NCBI GenBank assembly: GCA_022495995.1
Contig: JAFEMH010001451.1
Location: 152,501-216,500 of the forward strand
Length of the DNA stretch: 64,000 bases
Source of the DNA: Adenophora triphylla var. japonica
Lineage: Eukaryota; Streptophyta; Magnoliopsida; Asterales; Campanulaceae
Direction of reading: 5' to 3'
Shown: positions 11,154 through 21,178 of the stretch, piece after piece
Layout of the letters: the number at the start of each line of letters is the position of its first letter
Numbering within the stretch: the stretch's first letter is position 1
Notes under the pieces: generated by a model
Seen by the model: only the letters and a program-made list of their open reading frames with translations
Databases searched by the model: none
Told to the model about the DNA's origin: nothing
Program-made: the position numbers and the translations under genes

Positions 11154-12050
11154 ATGGCATCAAACAATAATCCTCTGTCACTGCGATCTGTCCTTGAGAA
11201 GGAAAAGTTGGAAGAGAACGATACAAACTATATGGATTGGATTCGTAGCGTAAGAATTGTTTTCTGGCAAGAGGAGAAATTGTACGTTCTCGAGGAACCT
11301 ATTCCACCTGAACCTGCTGCCAATGCTACTAGGGCAGTGAGGGACCAATATCTGAAGCACAAGCGTGATTCTACTGATGTTGGTTGCCTCATGCTCTCCG
11401 CCATGTGCAAGAGCCTTCAGAAGGATCTTGAGCACTTGGGGACAGTTGATCTCAACAATCGACTGATGGAAATGTTCCAAGTTCAAGCTAGGCATGAAAG
11501 GTACAACACAGTTAAGGCCCTAACCTTATCCAAGATGAGTGAAGGGCAAGCTGTTGGTCCTCATGCTTTAAAGATGAAGGGCCACATCGAGCATCTTGAA
11601 AGGCTCGGTTTTCCGATTAGCCAAGAGTTGGCTACTGACTTGATATTGAATTCATTACCCGAAGGTTTTAGTAATTTTATAATGAACTATAACATGGGGA
11701 ACATGAATAGAAATCTTTCCAAGTTAGTTCAAATGTTGAACACTGCAGAAACTAATATTGTCAAAAGGAAAACCGCTGATCAAGTGTTGATGGTCAATAA
11801 GGGGAAGGGTTTGAAGGGTAAAGTAAAGGCAAAAGTTGCCAATCCTAAGGCAAATACTGCCAAACCCAAAGAGGGTGCCAAACCCAAAGAGGCTAAGCCC
11901 AAATCCCAAGAGGACGCAGTCTGCTTCCATTGCAATGAGATTGGTCATTGGAGGAGAAACTGCACAAAATACAAGGAAGCGCTGAAGAAGAGCAAAGGAG
12001 TTGCTTCGACTTCAGGTATCTTTGTTAGATATATTCCTATCTACTTCTAG
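11154..12050 (+). CDS. Copia gag (nucleocapsid) of the Angela-like element
   Basis: This 298-codon ORF encodes a UBN2-type copia gag that would form the virus-like particle. The N-terminus resembles other copia gags (ENDTNYMDWIRSVRIVF). A Lys/Pro-rich linker (about residues 225-255) precedes one CCHC zinc knuckle, CFHCNEIGHWRRNC (about residues 261-274), for RNA binding. ATG 11154 follows the leader. The stop at 12048-12050 falls just before the protease; in copia elements gag and pol are normally one frame, so the last residues reflect a frameshift rather than the natural end. Confidence 0.9.
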   Translation: MASNNNPLSLRSVLEKEKLEENDTNYMDWIRSVRIVFWQEEKLYVLEEPIPPEPAANATRAVRDQYLKHKRDSTDVGCLMLSAMCKSLQKDLEHLGTVDLNNRLMEMFQVQARHERYNTVKALTLSKMSEGQAVGPHALKMKGHIEHLERLGFPISQELATDLILNSLPEGFSNFIMNYNMGNMNRNLSKLVQMLNTAETNIVKRKTADQVLMVNKGKGLKGKVKAKVANPKANTAKPKEGAKPKEAKPKSQEDAVCFHCNEIGHWRRNCTKYKEALKKSKGVASTSGIFVRYIPIYF

Positions 12051-12650
12051 TTCTTGGGTATAGGATACCGGATGTGAAACTCACATTTGTCTAAATGTCC
12101 AGGGTCTAAAGAACAGAAGGATGCTTGAGGAAGGTGAAGTGGACCTACGTGTGGGGAATGGAGCAAGAGTTGCTGCATTAGCCGTAGGAACTTATGAAGT
12201 TACTTTACCTAGTGGACTAATACTTGTTTTGAACAATTGTTATTACGTTCCAGCTTTGAGTGGGAATATTATTTCGATTTCATGTTTGGATAATGAAGGT
12301 TTTAATTTTCTTATATGTGATAAGAAATTTTCTATTTACAAGAGTGATATGAATTATTGTACTGCTATTTCATTCAATGGCCTTTATATCCTTGATGTTG
12401 AAAATCGTGATAATGATGTCTATAACATTAACAAGAAATCTAAACCCAATGATGTAAACCACACTTACTTATGGCATTGTCGTCTTGGCCATATAAATGA
12501 GAAACGCATTTCCAAACTCCACAAAGATGTATTTTTGGACTCACATGATTATGAATCATATGAGACATGTGAATCTTGTTTACTTGGCAAGATGACAAAG
12601 GACCCATTTACCAAAACCGGTGAAAGGGCAGGTGACTTATTAGGACTCAT
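12051..12650 (+). pseudogene. Copia protease end and integrase N-terminus (first pol fragment)
   Basis: In the pol frame the protease active-site DTG (12064-12072) is present but directly preceded by a TAG stop (12061-12063), and the join to gag needs a frameshift. Downstream the frame is open: NGARVAALAVGTYEVTLPSG and YYVPALSGNIISISCLD are typical copia protease-spacer motifs. The GAG-preintegrase zinc domain then shows H-x3-H in HCRLGH and CESC near 12475-12585. The frame is cut at 12650 in LLGLI by the Tat element and resumes in phase at 28981. Confidence 0.88.
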
Positions 12651-12869
12651 TGTAAGTACCCAAATCTGGCTCATGCCTTTCGGTAAAGTTTCTCGGTAAT
12701 TCCCCGGACTTTCCTAGAGTTCCGGAATTGTTTCGGAACTGTTCCAAAACATTTAAGGGCTGAAGGGAATGCTTGGTAATTAAGAAACACATTTTTCTTA
12801 ATCCAAAAAACCTTCTAGAATTGCCAGCTTGCATGATTCTAGAAACATGCTGAGTCACACAGGATAATG

Positions 12870-12942
12870 TCGCACGGCTGCATTAGCCAAGGACCTCTAG
12901 CCGCACAGCCTCATTAGCCTTATCCAGACTGCCTATAAATAG
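12870..12942 (+). promoter_or_regulatory. Tat LTR promoter: CG-rich doublet and TATA box
   Basis: TATAAATAG at 12934-12942 is preceded by CGCACGGCTGCATTAGCC (12871-12888) and CCGCACAGCCTCATTAGCC (12901-12919). In the right LTR the pair is intact (GCCGCACGGC twice) with TATA at 27518-27526. The same doublet type lies upstream of the antisense genes. Transcription would start near 12965. Confidence 0.65.
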
Positions 12943-13264
12943 AGCCCTCCTCTTCCCATTTTAGACACCAACAACAACACAATCAGAGAATTACCAGCCT
13001 AAAAACTCTCTCTAAATACTCCACGAAGATCAGGAAGTTGAAGGTGCCAAGAAGCCACCCCCCTCCTCCTTGAAGCCTCCAAAAGTTGGTCCCTCCGCTA
13101 GGCAAAACTCCAAGAAGAAGAGGTCACCACCATTGGTAACCTCTCACTCCCTTACCTTGCATGATGCTTGTCTATGTGATTTAATTGCTCATTGCATTCA
13201 TATATTGTCATTATCTTGCTTGAGACTTGGCATTTATCATTAAAGATCCTATCTTTATCATATC

Positions 13265-13690
13265 CTCCTCCCCCTTTTGCATCCTTTGCATGAAATATGC
13301 ATCATTTGCTCATAAAAATGTGATCTTTAGCATCCTTTGCTCATAAAAAATGTAATCTTTATGTTAAAGGTGCATCCTTTGCACCTAAAAGCCCCCATTT
13401 TACATCAAAAATGCATCTTTTGCACATAAAAATCATGTCTTTACCATAAAGGTGCATCCTTTGCTTCTAAAACCCATCTTCATGCATCCTTTGCATCAAA
13501 GATCATCTTTTTATCATCAAATTAGCATCCCTTGCTTTCAAAATGTAATCTTTGTGCATCCTTTGCATAGTAAATACTATTTTCCCCATAAAAATGCATC
13601 CTTTGCATAAAAATCATGTCTTTATATAAAAATGCATCCTTTGCAAATTAAATGCATCCTTTGCAACCCAAAAATGTCATCTTTTCACTA
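13265..13690 (+). repeat. Dispersed TGCATCCTTTGCAT word array in the Tat LTR
   Basis: A 10-14 bp word related to TGCATCCTTTGCAT recurs at irregular 25-50 bp spacing, separated by AT-rich sequence. The array is repeated in the right LTR (about 27860-28260), and a diverged version (GCAAATGATGCAT) is in Tat element 2 near 57190-57480. It lies in the transcribed leader. Confidence 0.75.
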
Positions 13691-14392
13691 AAAATGTCAT
13701 TTTTACATGCATTCCCCCATGTCCCCATTAGCAACCTTGGAACGGACCGGTGTAAAGATCCTATCTTTACATCGTTTCTTCCAATAAAGGTGCCACAATC
13801 TCTTTAGAAAGGGATAAACCTTGAACCTATATCTCCGATTATCACTTAAGACGAGCGTGAAGCACATATATAAGCTCAATCGTCTTAAGGTGTAGGATTG
13901 ATGGGCTAAGGTCACTCCTTTCCTAAAGAACCTCATTTTGGACTATAAAAGAGATTCTTTCTCTTGATCACGCAAGTCCCGAGGTTAAAAAAGCGATGAT
14001 CACAAGTCCAAGATGAGGACGGGATCAAAATCCCGAATACATAAAATTCAAGAAATCCCGAGCGACAACCAATAAATGGTTTGTACGTCCGGAAGACAAC
14101 TTGGGACATTCCCTCCCCTTTTATTCAAACACATGCACACAAGAAAGCACGCAAGCAAGCACGATAAACGGAATCTAGGGAGACTTGCTACGGCAAGGCA
14201 CCTTGGGTGAACGACGATCCGTTCTTCCCAAGGGGTAACTTAACCTCCGAACCTATAAAAACCCTTTTTTCAAAGTTTTGAGGAAATCAAAATGGCGTGG
14301 CGACTCCGTTTTCAAATTAAACTGGATGTTTTCAAACTCGCGTGAATCCGATCTAAAAAACACAAAATTTAGAATTTGGGCACACATTCACA

Positions 14393-16173
14393 GTTTGGCG
14401 ACTCCGCTGGGGACATCCCAAAGGAGAAAATTTTATTTTTAAAATAAACGATACCCGGTATATAGGTGGAAACCACTAACCTTCCTGTATCGCTCCCTAA
14501 CCCGGGGCTTGGGATAAACGGTGGTTTAACAATCCCACGTACCGGTATCACTTTTCGAAAAAAAAAAGAGTAAAAGAAAGCTTTTCCCTTTGAGCGGGTT
14601 AGACTCCCATCGCGGATTCCATTTATCTTGCTTGCTTTCTTTGCCTTGCATTGCATCATTTGCATCTTGGGATTTGTGCATACTTTGAACAGGAAGCCTT
14701 CTCAAGGCTAAAAGGTGCCTAAAATATTCGGGAAACAACCTGAAATAGCAAAGGAGTGGAACCTGGAAAATTGATCCATGCAGTCGTACGGCTCAATCCT
14801 CCTTGGATTCTGACCGGGCGGCCTCAGTGGCAATTCCACCAGGAAAAATTGAGATTAATCTGGCAGCCTTGGCAGCTTGGGGCTATGCAGTTCCAAGACT
14901 GACTGGGGCTCCCAGAAAATTTACGTGCTTATTTGCTGAATTTTCCCCGTCCCAAAAATCATTCCTTTAAAACACATTTATGAAAATCTCTATTTTAACT
15001 CAAAAAGGAACATTTTTAGGAGACCGCACACTACGCGCACCTTATATATCTTGTACACTTTGCACGCACGTCCCTTTAAACCCGGGGTGGTTTTTCAGCT
15101 GCAGTCACGGACAGCCTTACGATGCTCCCGGGCGCGCACGGAATCACCCCAAACTCCCCATGGCAGCCAGTGTCGACCAATGCACAGTCCGTGTCACACG
15201 TTTCAAAAAACCGTGACTTTTGGTTGGTTTTTGGTCTAGTCCGTGTCATATAGCCCAGTTGCATATCCCCGTAAAGGTCAAGCCTTAGTTCATAACGGAA
15301 GTCAAGATCTTTCGCTCAAGCGAAACTCTGCCGAAATTCCGACAAGGAAAAAAATCGGTAGAATCTTGACTCCGACATTGACTTTGACCTTGACCCGCAC
15401 GGAATGCTTAAGAGTCGAGATCGAGTCCTTGCCGAAAATCCAAAAGATCTTTCACTCAAGCGAAGCTCTGCCAAAATTCCGACAAGGAAAAATTGGCAAG
15501 ATCTTGACCCGGCATTGACTTCGATTTTGACTCACGCACGGCGTATGCAACGAAGTTCAATGTGACACTGTGTCATCCGGATTTTACCGCCCGACCCATG
15601 CCTATTATCTTCTCGAACATTACCGAAAAGTCAAAACGTCAATCGCGCAAGCGAAATTCTGCCGAATTTCTGTTAAGGCTTAAAGACGAGACTTTCCCGG
15701 TTTTGCCTTGGCTATAATTCGCATCGCTCATGCGTTAAAAGTTCCTATGACCCGCTAGACCTGTTAGGAGCGTTCTTCTCTCTCGGTCGGTGGGATCCGC
15801 GTGCCCTATAGGACCCTCGCCCGAGGCTGTCCACCCTGGGAGGTCAAAATACAGGTGGAATACGAGGGGCTTATAGATGTAGTGACGGAACCCACTGATC
15901 CAGGATCTAGAGTAGTTGCGAAAAAGAAGGGCAGAACCCCTTTTCCAACCAAATAGAAATTAATAAAAGACACTGTTTTAAGTAAACTGGAAGATTCCTA
16001 ATTTGCATATTGCTTGAGCCTTCAGCCTAAACACCTACCCCGAGTCTAAACCTTTCCTATCCCTTTCCCGCAGCGAGAAAGAAGTGAGTGAGAGCACCGG
16101 TACAGCAGTTTGTCGGCATAAAAATCTCAAGTAACCCATTAAAGTCTTCAAGCCTTAGCTTTCCAGTGTCTAA
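14393..16173 (+). other. Tat element 1 untranslated leader with primer site and diverged repeats
   Basis: The primer site is at 14396-14413. Three diverged copies of a segment of about 140 bp follow (starting near 15303, 15446 and 15635). Each holds CTTTCGCTCAAGCGAA-like and CTCTGCCGAAATTCCGACAAGG-like words; in the first copy TTCGCT-CA-AGCGAA (15311-15324) is a perfect inverted repeat. Two CG-rich words resembling the LTR doublet occur near 14783-14792 and 14813-14826. No credible ORF. Confidence 0.7.
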
Positions 16174-16968
16174 ATGGCCAACATGGTGATCAACAATGGT
16201 AATGACCAAGCAGTCGGAGAGGCCATTCCAATCCAGCCCAGGCCCCACATCTGGTATGATGTATGTGATTGTGAAGACTGTCTGGAATATGAGTATCAAG
16301 AATGGATCAATGAAGACGCCCCTTCAAGGAAGAAGAAGAAGAGGAAGTCCACGCATCAGAAATTAAAGGAAAGGTATGAAGCCGGGGACAAGAGCGTGGG
16401 AACTATAGGGGAGCCTTCAGGCAAGTTTGACTACTACGTCAGTTATGCCAAGGAGCCCGCCAAGGAACCCGTCATTCAAAGCACAGTCCAGCCTGACATC
16501 CCTGTGATCAGTGACCCTCTTGAAGCAGAGAATTCCGAATTCGTTGCCATCATAAAGTTCAATGAGAAGCTAGCAGATCTAGAAGCAGAATACAGGAAAC
16601 CCATAGAATACGTAGCCAATCAAGGAAGAATCAAGATCCCTTCTGAAGAAGACTTCATCAGCATTATTCAGGCCAACCCTCCTGTTGGCTATACTGACAA
16701 GGTCGTAGTGTCCAAGATCAGTAAAGAGAAAATGAGTTATCAGCAGTGCATTGATAAGATGAGTCAGACTCTTCAGTCAATGAGTCCAGTTGTCACGGAC
16801 GAGCTCGCCGAGAGATTGCATCAAGCTACTCTAGCTCCTCTCACCATCTTTCCGAGGTACAGGCCTACCAATGATTTCCGACAAGTTTTTGATCAATTTG
16901 AAGTCTCCAACTTTCTGAAGAATGCTGACAAGACTGCTACTCCCCAGGGCAAAAGCAGGAAAGAGTGA
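16174..16968 (+). CDS. Unrecognised Tat ORF in the gag/protease position
   Basis: A 264-codon ORF starts at ATG 16174, the first long ORF after the leader. I recognise no gag, zinc-knuckle or protease motif. Visible features are a Cys/acidic stretch near residues 30-50 (CDCEDCLEYEYQEW), a Lys/Arg run (SRKKKKRKSTHQK, about 50-62), which may be nuclear-localising, and repeated KEPAKEP. By position it could be a gag-pro spacer left after deletion of gag and protease, or an extra Tat ORF. Its stop overlaps the next open segment (16965-17339) in another frame, suggesting a frameshift. Confidence 0.5.
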   Translation: MANMVINNGNDQAVGEAIPIQPRPHIWYDVCDCEDCLEYEYQEWINEDAPSRKKKKRKSTHQKLKERYEAGDKSVGTIGEPSGKFDYYVSYAKEPAKEPVIQSTVQPDIPVISDPLEAENSEFVAIIKFNEKLADLEAEYRKPIEYVANQGRIKIPSEEDFISIIQANPPVGYTDKVVVSKISKEKMSYQQCIDKMSQTLQSMSPVVTDELAERLHQATLAPLTIFPRYRPTNDFRQVFDQFEVSNFLKNADKTATPQGKSRKE

Positions 16969-17339
16969 ACCCCAGTCTAACCCGCGTCAAACACTTCGAG
17001 TCAATAAGTAGTGTAGGGTCCAGAGTCAGTAGGTTCAAGAGTCAGGAATCTTTGAATTCCAGTCCTCTGAAGTCATCCGAAGGCCTCACGCCTGAGGATT
17101 ATGAATATGTAATCGATGTCATCTTTCCTCTTGCTTTGAATGAAATGACAGATCTTTCTGATTATCCCCTTATTGCCAACTTAACAAATGATAAATTAAC
17201 TCAAAACTTAACAACAGTTAATAATGAATCATTTGAACAAGATGCAAACACACTAAACGAACAATACATTAAAGAAATCTTTAAGCGGAGTTACGTAAAA
17301 AGAGGAAAACCGGGCCCAAACCTGCCGAGGAGGTTTTGA
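16965..17339 (+). pseudogene. Spacer between the unknown ORF and RT (Tat pol, broken)
   Basis: An open segment of about 124 codons has no standard start and begins where the previous ORF ends, in a different frame. It is Ser- and Asn-rich with no recognised domain. Immediately beyond its stop, in shifted frames, come typical RT-leader words such as EYMDVFAWSYKDMPGLD (around 17438-17490), so this is a piece of pol separated by frameshifts. Confidence 0.5.
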
Positions 17340-18411
17340 CAAGTGTTAACTTGGGTGCGTCGAGGAACCTAAAGAGACACAGATCGGAAGCTTCTTCCAG
17401 GGGTTGAACGGGCAGACCGGTTAATCTCGCTCGTAGAATACATGGACGTCTTTGCATGGTCATACAAGGATATGCCGGGGCTAGACAGGTTCAATAGTGG
17501 AGCACAGAATCCCTCTAGCACCGTATGCTAATCCGGTAAAGCGAGCGAGAAAAATCAAGCCAGAGTGGTCTCTATAGGTCAAAGAAGAAATTGAGAAGCT
17601 ACTGCGGGTAGGATTCATCAGAGTCATCGAATATCCGACATGGTTGTCCAATATTGTGACCGTCACCAACGCCAATGTGAAGGTGCGCTGCTGTGTAGAT
17701 TTCCGGGATCTGAACAAGGCCAGCCCCAAAGACGATTATCCCTTGCCAAACATAGACATCCTGGTGGACTCCACTGCCAACTACGAAGTCAAATCCTTCG
17801 TTGATGGATTTGCAGGCTACAACCAGATCAAGATGGCCGAAGAAGACCAAGAAAAGACAGCCTTCACCACACCGTGGGGAACTTACTGCTATACAGTAAT
17901 GCCATTCGGGCTCAAGAACGCCGGGGCTACTTATCAAAGGGCAGCGACCGCGCTTTTTCATGACATGATCCACAAGGAGATTGAGGTCTACGTAGATGAC
18001 ATGATAATCTACTCCAAAGGCGAGGATGGGAAGCACTTTGTTGACCTGCGAAAGTTCTTTGAAAGGCTGAGACAACATTCCATGAGACTAAACCCTCCTA
18101 AATGCACTTTCGGAGTGACAAGGGGAAAAGTGCTTGGGTATATGGTCATGGAGCGAGGTATCGAAGTCGACCCCCGAAAGATCAAAGCCATTATGGACAT
18201 GAGGCCACCTCAAACCCAGACAAAAGTCAAAACTTTTATGGGCAAACCGCAAGACATCACTGCGTTTGCCAACCGGTTGACCACTATGTGCGAGCCCATC
18301 TTCAAGCTCATGAAGAAGAATGTAGATACAGAGTGGACCGAAGAATGCCGGGATGCCTTTGACCAGATCAAATCATACTTAGTACATCCTCCAATCTTAT
18401 GCCCCACATAG
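17340..18411 (+). pseudogene. Reverse transcriptase of Tat element 1 (frameshifted 5' part)
   Basis: 17340-17643 is RT N-terminal sequence scattered over frames with several stops. From 17644 the frame is open to 18411 and encodes the RT core: CCVDFRDLNKASPKDDYPLP, then FVDGFAGYNQI with a catalytic Asp, MPFGLKNAGATYQR, and the YVDDMIIYSK box (about 17990-18019) with both catalytic Asp residues. FGVTRGKVLGYMV and PPQTQTKVKTFMGK follow. RT copies the element RNA into cDNA. Catalytic residues survive, but the polyprotein is not continuous. Confidence 0.9.
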
Positions 18412-18700
18412 ACGTAAACCTCTTCCGCTCTATCCCACCGTCACCGATACGGCGGTTGGGGCTATGCTTGCTCAGAGAAGAAAGACTCTCGGGTAGAGAA
18501 TGCCATTTACTTTGTCGGTAGGAAGCTACGGGAAGTGAGCTCAATTACTCAGCATGTGAAAAGACTTGTGCGGGAGCGGAGTGCAGGTAGTCGGCAAGTT
18601 GAAGCATTATATGCAAGCCCACCCTGTGAATTTTGGTCTCAAAAATGGACCCCATCAAGTACATCTTTGATAAACCTTCCCTTTCGATGCGTCTAGCAAA
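18412..18700 (+). pseudogene. RT-linked RNase H of Tat element 1 (degenerate)
   Basis: After the TAG at 18409-18411, RNase H sequence continues in shifted frames with stops. Recognisable pieces are a YFVGRKLREVSSITQHV-like stretch (about 18511-18560) and the C-terminal words KYIFDKPSLSMRLAKWSFFL (about 18657-18716), typical of gypsy RT/RNase H ends. Not functional as it stands. Confidence 0.7.
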
Positions 18701-19204
18701 GTGGTCCTTCTTCTTAGCAGAGTACAACATCAACTACGTGACCAGAAAGGGATCTTCGCAGTCGAGCCCGAAAGCCGATGGCAGCTATTCTTTGATGGAG
18801 CTGCTAACAAAAGAGGAAATGGCGTAGGGATGCTACTGGTCGATCCGAAAGATGAGCACACTCCCATAGCCCTTAAGTTGAACTTACCTACCACGAACAA
18901 TGTTGCCAAGTACGAAGCCTGCATTGCTGGTTTAGAAGCTGCCCTAGAGAGGAATGTCAAGGAGCTCGAAGTTTATGGAGACTCAGCCCTGATCATCAAC
19001 CAGGTCTCCAACAAATGGAAGACTGTGGACCCTAATCTTCAGCGGTATCATGCCCATATGGAGGAGTTGGATCGGACGGTTCGTAGAAGTGACTTTCCAT
19101 TACTTGCCAAGGGAAAAGAACAGATTCGCAGATGCCCTAGCTACTCTAGCCTCACTGGTAGAGATCCCCGAGGGAAAAGCCATAAAACCCTTCAGAGTGG
19201 GTAG
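18701..19204 (+). pseudogene. Second, archaeal-like RNase H (aRNH) of Tat element 1
   Basis: The open frame contains an RNase H fold with its acidic set: WQLFFDGAANKRGNGVG (first Asp), NVAKYEACIAGLEAAL (Glu) and LEVYGDSALIINQV (second Asp). A second RNase H after the RT-linked one is a known hallmark of Tat/Ogre elements and separates this element from the Tekay type. Downstream, from about 19090, the frame is lost; the expected sequence (FHYLPREKNRFADALATLAS) continues in another frame at 19095-19170. Confidence 0.85.
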
Positions 19205-19366
19205 AAGAGAAGCCCAGCCTTCTGTTGTGAAGTAGACTTGGGACCCGAGCCTATCAAGGAACCCTGGTAAAATCAAATTTACCAGTTCCTCAAAGATGGA
19301 GAGTAAACTTTCAGAGACGAAGAAGGTAGACCAAAAGAAGGTGTCAAAGCCAAGAGCTTGCAAGCC
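19205..19366 (+). pseudogene. Linker between aRNH and integrase, with stops
   Basis: In-frame stops occur at several points (for example after KRSPAFCCEV), and recognisable linker words such as QIYQFLKDGE are split between frames. This separates integrase from the rest of pol, so no full polyprotein can be made. Confidence 0.5.
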
Positions 19367-20536
19367 ATGAAAAGGTTGACCTCCCATTATGTCATTCTAG
19401 GAGGCAACCTGTACAAGAAGCGGTACCAAGGATCACTCCTCTTATGCGTCACTCAAGAAAGGGCCAAAGAGTTGATGACTGAAGTCCACAATGGTCCCTG
19501 CGGTCCTTATATGAATGCTAGAGCCCTGATGCAAGTGATCCTCAGAATGGGTTACTACTGGATTTCCATGGAGACAGACTGTGTCCAGCATGTCCGAGCG
19601 TGCGCCAAATGCCAATGGTTTGCCAACCTCAACCATCTCCCGCCTCATGACCTGTACTGCATGACGACTCCTTGGCCGTTTGCAACTTGGGGTATTGACG
19701 TGATATGGAAGATAGCCCCAGCAGGAAGCAATGGGCATGAATTTGTGTTAGTAGCTGTCGACTACTTCACCAAGTGGGTAGAGGTCAAGTCCTACAAGGC
19801 CCTCACTTCCAAGAAGGTGGCCCAGTTTATCAAGGAAAACATAATATGTAGATATGGGGTGCCCAATGAGATCATTTCTGATAATGGGTCGCACTTTGAA
19901 GGAGACTGCGATAGGTTATTGTCAGAATTCAGAATCACTCGCCACAAGTCATCCCCATACAGACCTCAGACTAACGGAGCCGTGGAAGCTGCTAATAAGA
20001 CGCTCGAACGGATCATCCGGAAAATGGCCACCCGTGGTCGTGACTGGCCCGAAAAGCTGCACCTAGCACTCTGGGGCTACAGGACGTCTGTCAGAATAGC
20101 CACAGGAGAAACTCCTTTTGCCCTAACCTACGGGATGGAAGCAGTGTTACCAGTAGAGTTGGAAATCCCGTCATTAAGGGTCCTCCTGAAAAACAGTGTC
20201 AACGAAGTAGAATGGCTACGCAGCCGGCATGATGAGTTTGCCCTGCTCGATGAAAGAAGACTAAAGGCCATGGAACACACCCGAGCCTACCAGAGGCGAA
20301 TGGCCAGAGCATTTGACAAAAAGGTCAAGGCCAGGGACATCAAAGAGGGTGACTTAGTGCTGAAAGTGAAGCCCCCTACCAGAGACAACCCCCTGGGAAA
20401 ATGGGAACCCGTTTGGATCGGCCCGTATGTGGTGCAGAAGATACTATCGGGAGGAGCCATGAAACTTGCAGACCTGGACGGCAATCCCTTTGTCCACCCA
20501 GTCAACGGTGATAAACTCCGAAGGTACTATGTCTAA
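19358..20536 (+). CDS. Integrase of Tat element 1 (intact domain of a broken polyprotein)
   Basis: The open frame of about 390 codons ends at TAA 20534-20536. It has the HHCC zinc region (His44, Cys82, Cys85, counted from 19358) but Tyr51 where His is expected in GPHMN. The DDE core is complete: Asp114 (WGIDVI), Asp175 (IISDNGSHF) and Glu210 (NGAVEAANK). The C-terminal GPY-like module (WIGPYVVQKIL) is present. It would insert the cDNA into chromosomes. It has no start of its own (first ATG 19367) and would normally be cut from the Gag-Pol polyprotein. No chromodomain follows, as expected for Tat. Confidence 0.9.
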   Translation: MQAMKRLTSHYVILGGNLYKKRYQGSLLLCVTQERAKELMTEVHNGPCGPYMNARALMQVILRMGYYWISMETDCVQHVRACAKCQWFANLNHLPPHDLYCMTTPWPFATWGIDVIWKIAPAGSNGHEFVLVAVDYFTKWVEVKSYKALTSKKVAQFIKENIICRYGVPNEIISDNGSHFEGDCDRLLSEFRITRHKSSPYRPQTNGAVEAANKTLERIIRKMATRGRDWPEKLHLALWGYRTSVRIATGETPFALTYGMEAVLPVELEIPSLRVLLKNSVNEVEWLRSRHDEFALLDERRLKAMEHTRAYQRRMARAFDKKVKARDIKEGDLVLKVKPPTRDNPLGKWEPVWIGPYVVQKILSGGAMKLADLDGNPFVHPVNGDKLRRYYV

Positions 20537-21178
20537 AAAATATATATATATAAAAAAATAAGAAAATAAAAATAAAGAAAAGAAAAAAAATCTTAGTGCA
20601 AAAGAGTAATACCCAGCTAGGCTGAAAACCCAAAAAGGGCGGTCTAGGCAAAAAACAGGGTTGCACATAAAAAAAAAAAGAGAAAAAAAAAAAGATCTTA
20701 GTGCAAAAAGAGTAATGCCCAGCTAGGCTGAAAACCCAAAAAAGGGCGGTCTAGGCAAAAAACAGGGCTGCACATAAAAAAAAAAGAAAAAGTTCACCAG
20801 AATGAACTACTAAGACCTGAGCCCCTTAGTCTTTCTTGTAAAAGGGGAACGTAGGCAGCCATTTATGGTTCGGTCTAAACAATAAAAAGGGCGATTAAGT
20901 TTCCATGAGATGCGTCCTAAACAATAATAAAGGATATTCAAGTTTTCATAAAACGGGTCCTACTCAATAAGACATTTGAAGTTTCCATGAAATTGTGTCT
21001 TGATTAATTTCTAAGATAATATCCCTTGTTCATTAAAAGTTAAAAACTTCTTGATGAGTTCAAGCACGGTCTAATCTTGACTCTGCTAACCTGCTACAAA
21101 GATCTAAAATACAATAAAATGCCTAATAAACTACTGTGTTTGCAAAATGGCAATAAGGGAATCCTAAAAAAAGATCTG
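20537..21178 (+). repeat. Post-integrase region with a duplicated segment of about 104 bp
   Basis: Two near-identical copies of a segment (about 20592-20668 and 20697-20774) read CTTAGTGCAAAA, CCCAGCTAGGCTGAAAACCC, GGGCGGTCTAGGCAAAAAAC and GCACAT, separated by poly-A. The same doublet is present inverted in Tat element 2 (about 62215-62410). Three short repeats of a TCCATGAAA/GTCCTA type follow (20880-21000). This is also the 3' flank of the antisense gene at 21179. No ORF. Confidence 0.75.

Larger units (their letters stand above)
12651..14392 (+). repeat. 5' LTR of Tat element 1
   Basis: 1742 bp, TGTAAGTACCC ... CACATTCACA, matching 27235-28975 with a small number of substitutions. It includes a TATA box (12934-12942), a CG-rich doublet upstream (12871-12919) and a long downstream stretch (about 13265-13690) where the word TGCATCCTTTGCA recurs over ten times. 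Confidence 0.95.

Noticed and set aside
13265..13690. CRISPR-like array of repeated words
   Set aside because: Spacing is irregular, repeats are short and degenerate, and the sequence is inside a plant LTR.
14369..15518. Several 60-98 codon open frames in the Tat LTR end and leader
   Set aside because: They lie in untranslated leader or LTR sequence, overlap on opposite strands and show no motif.
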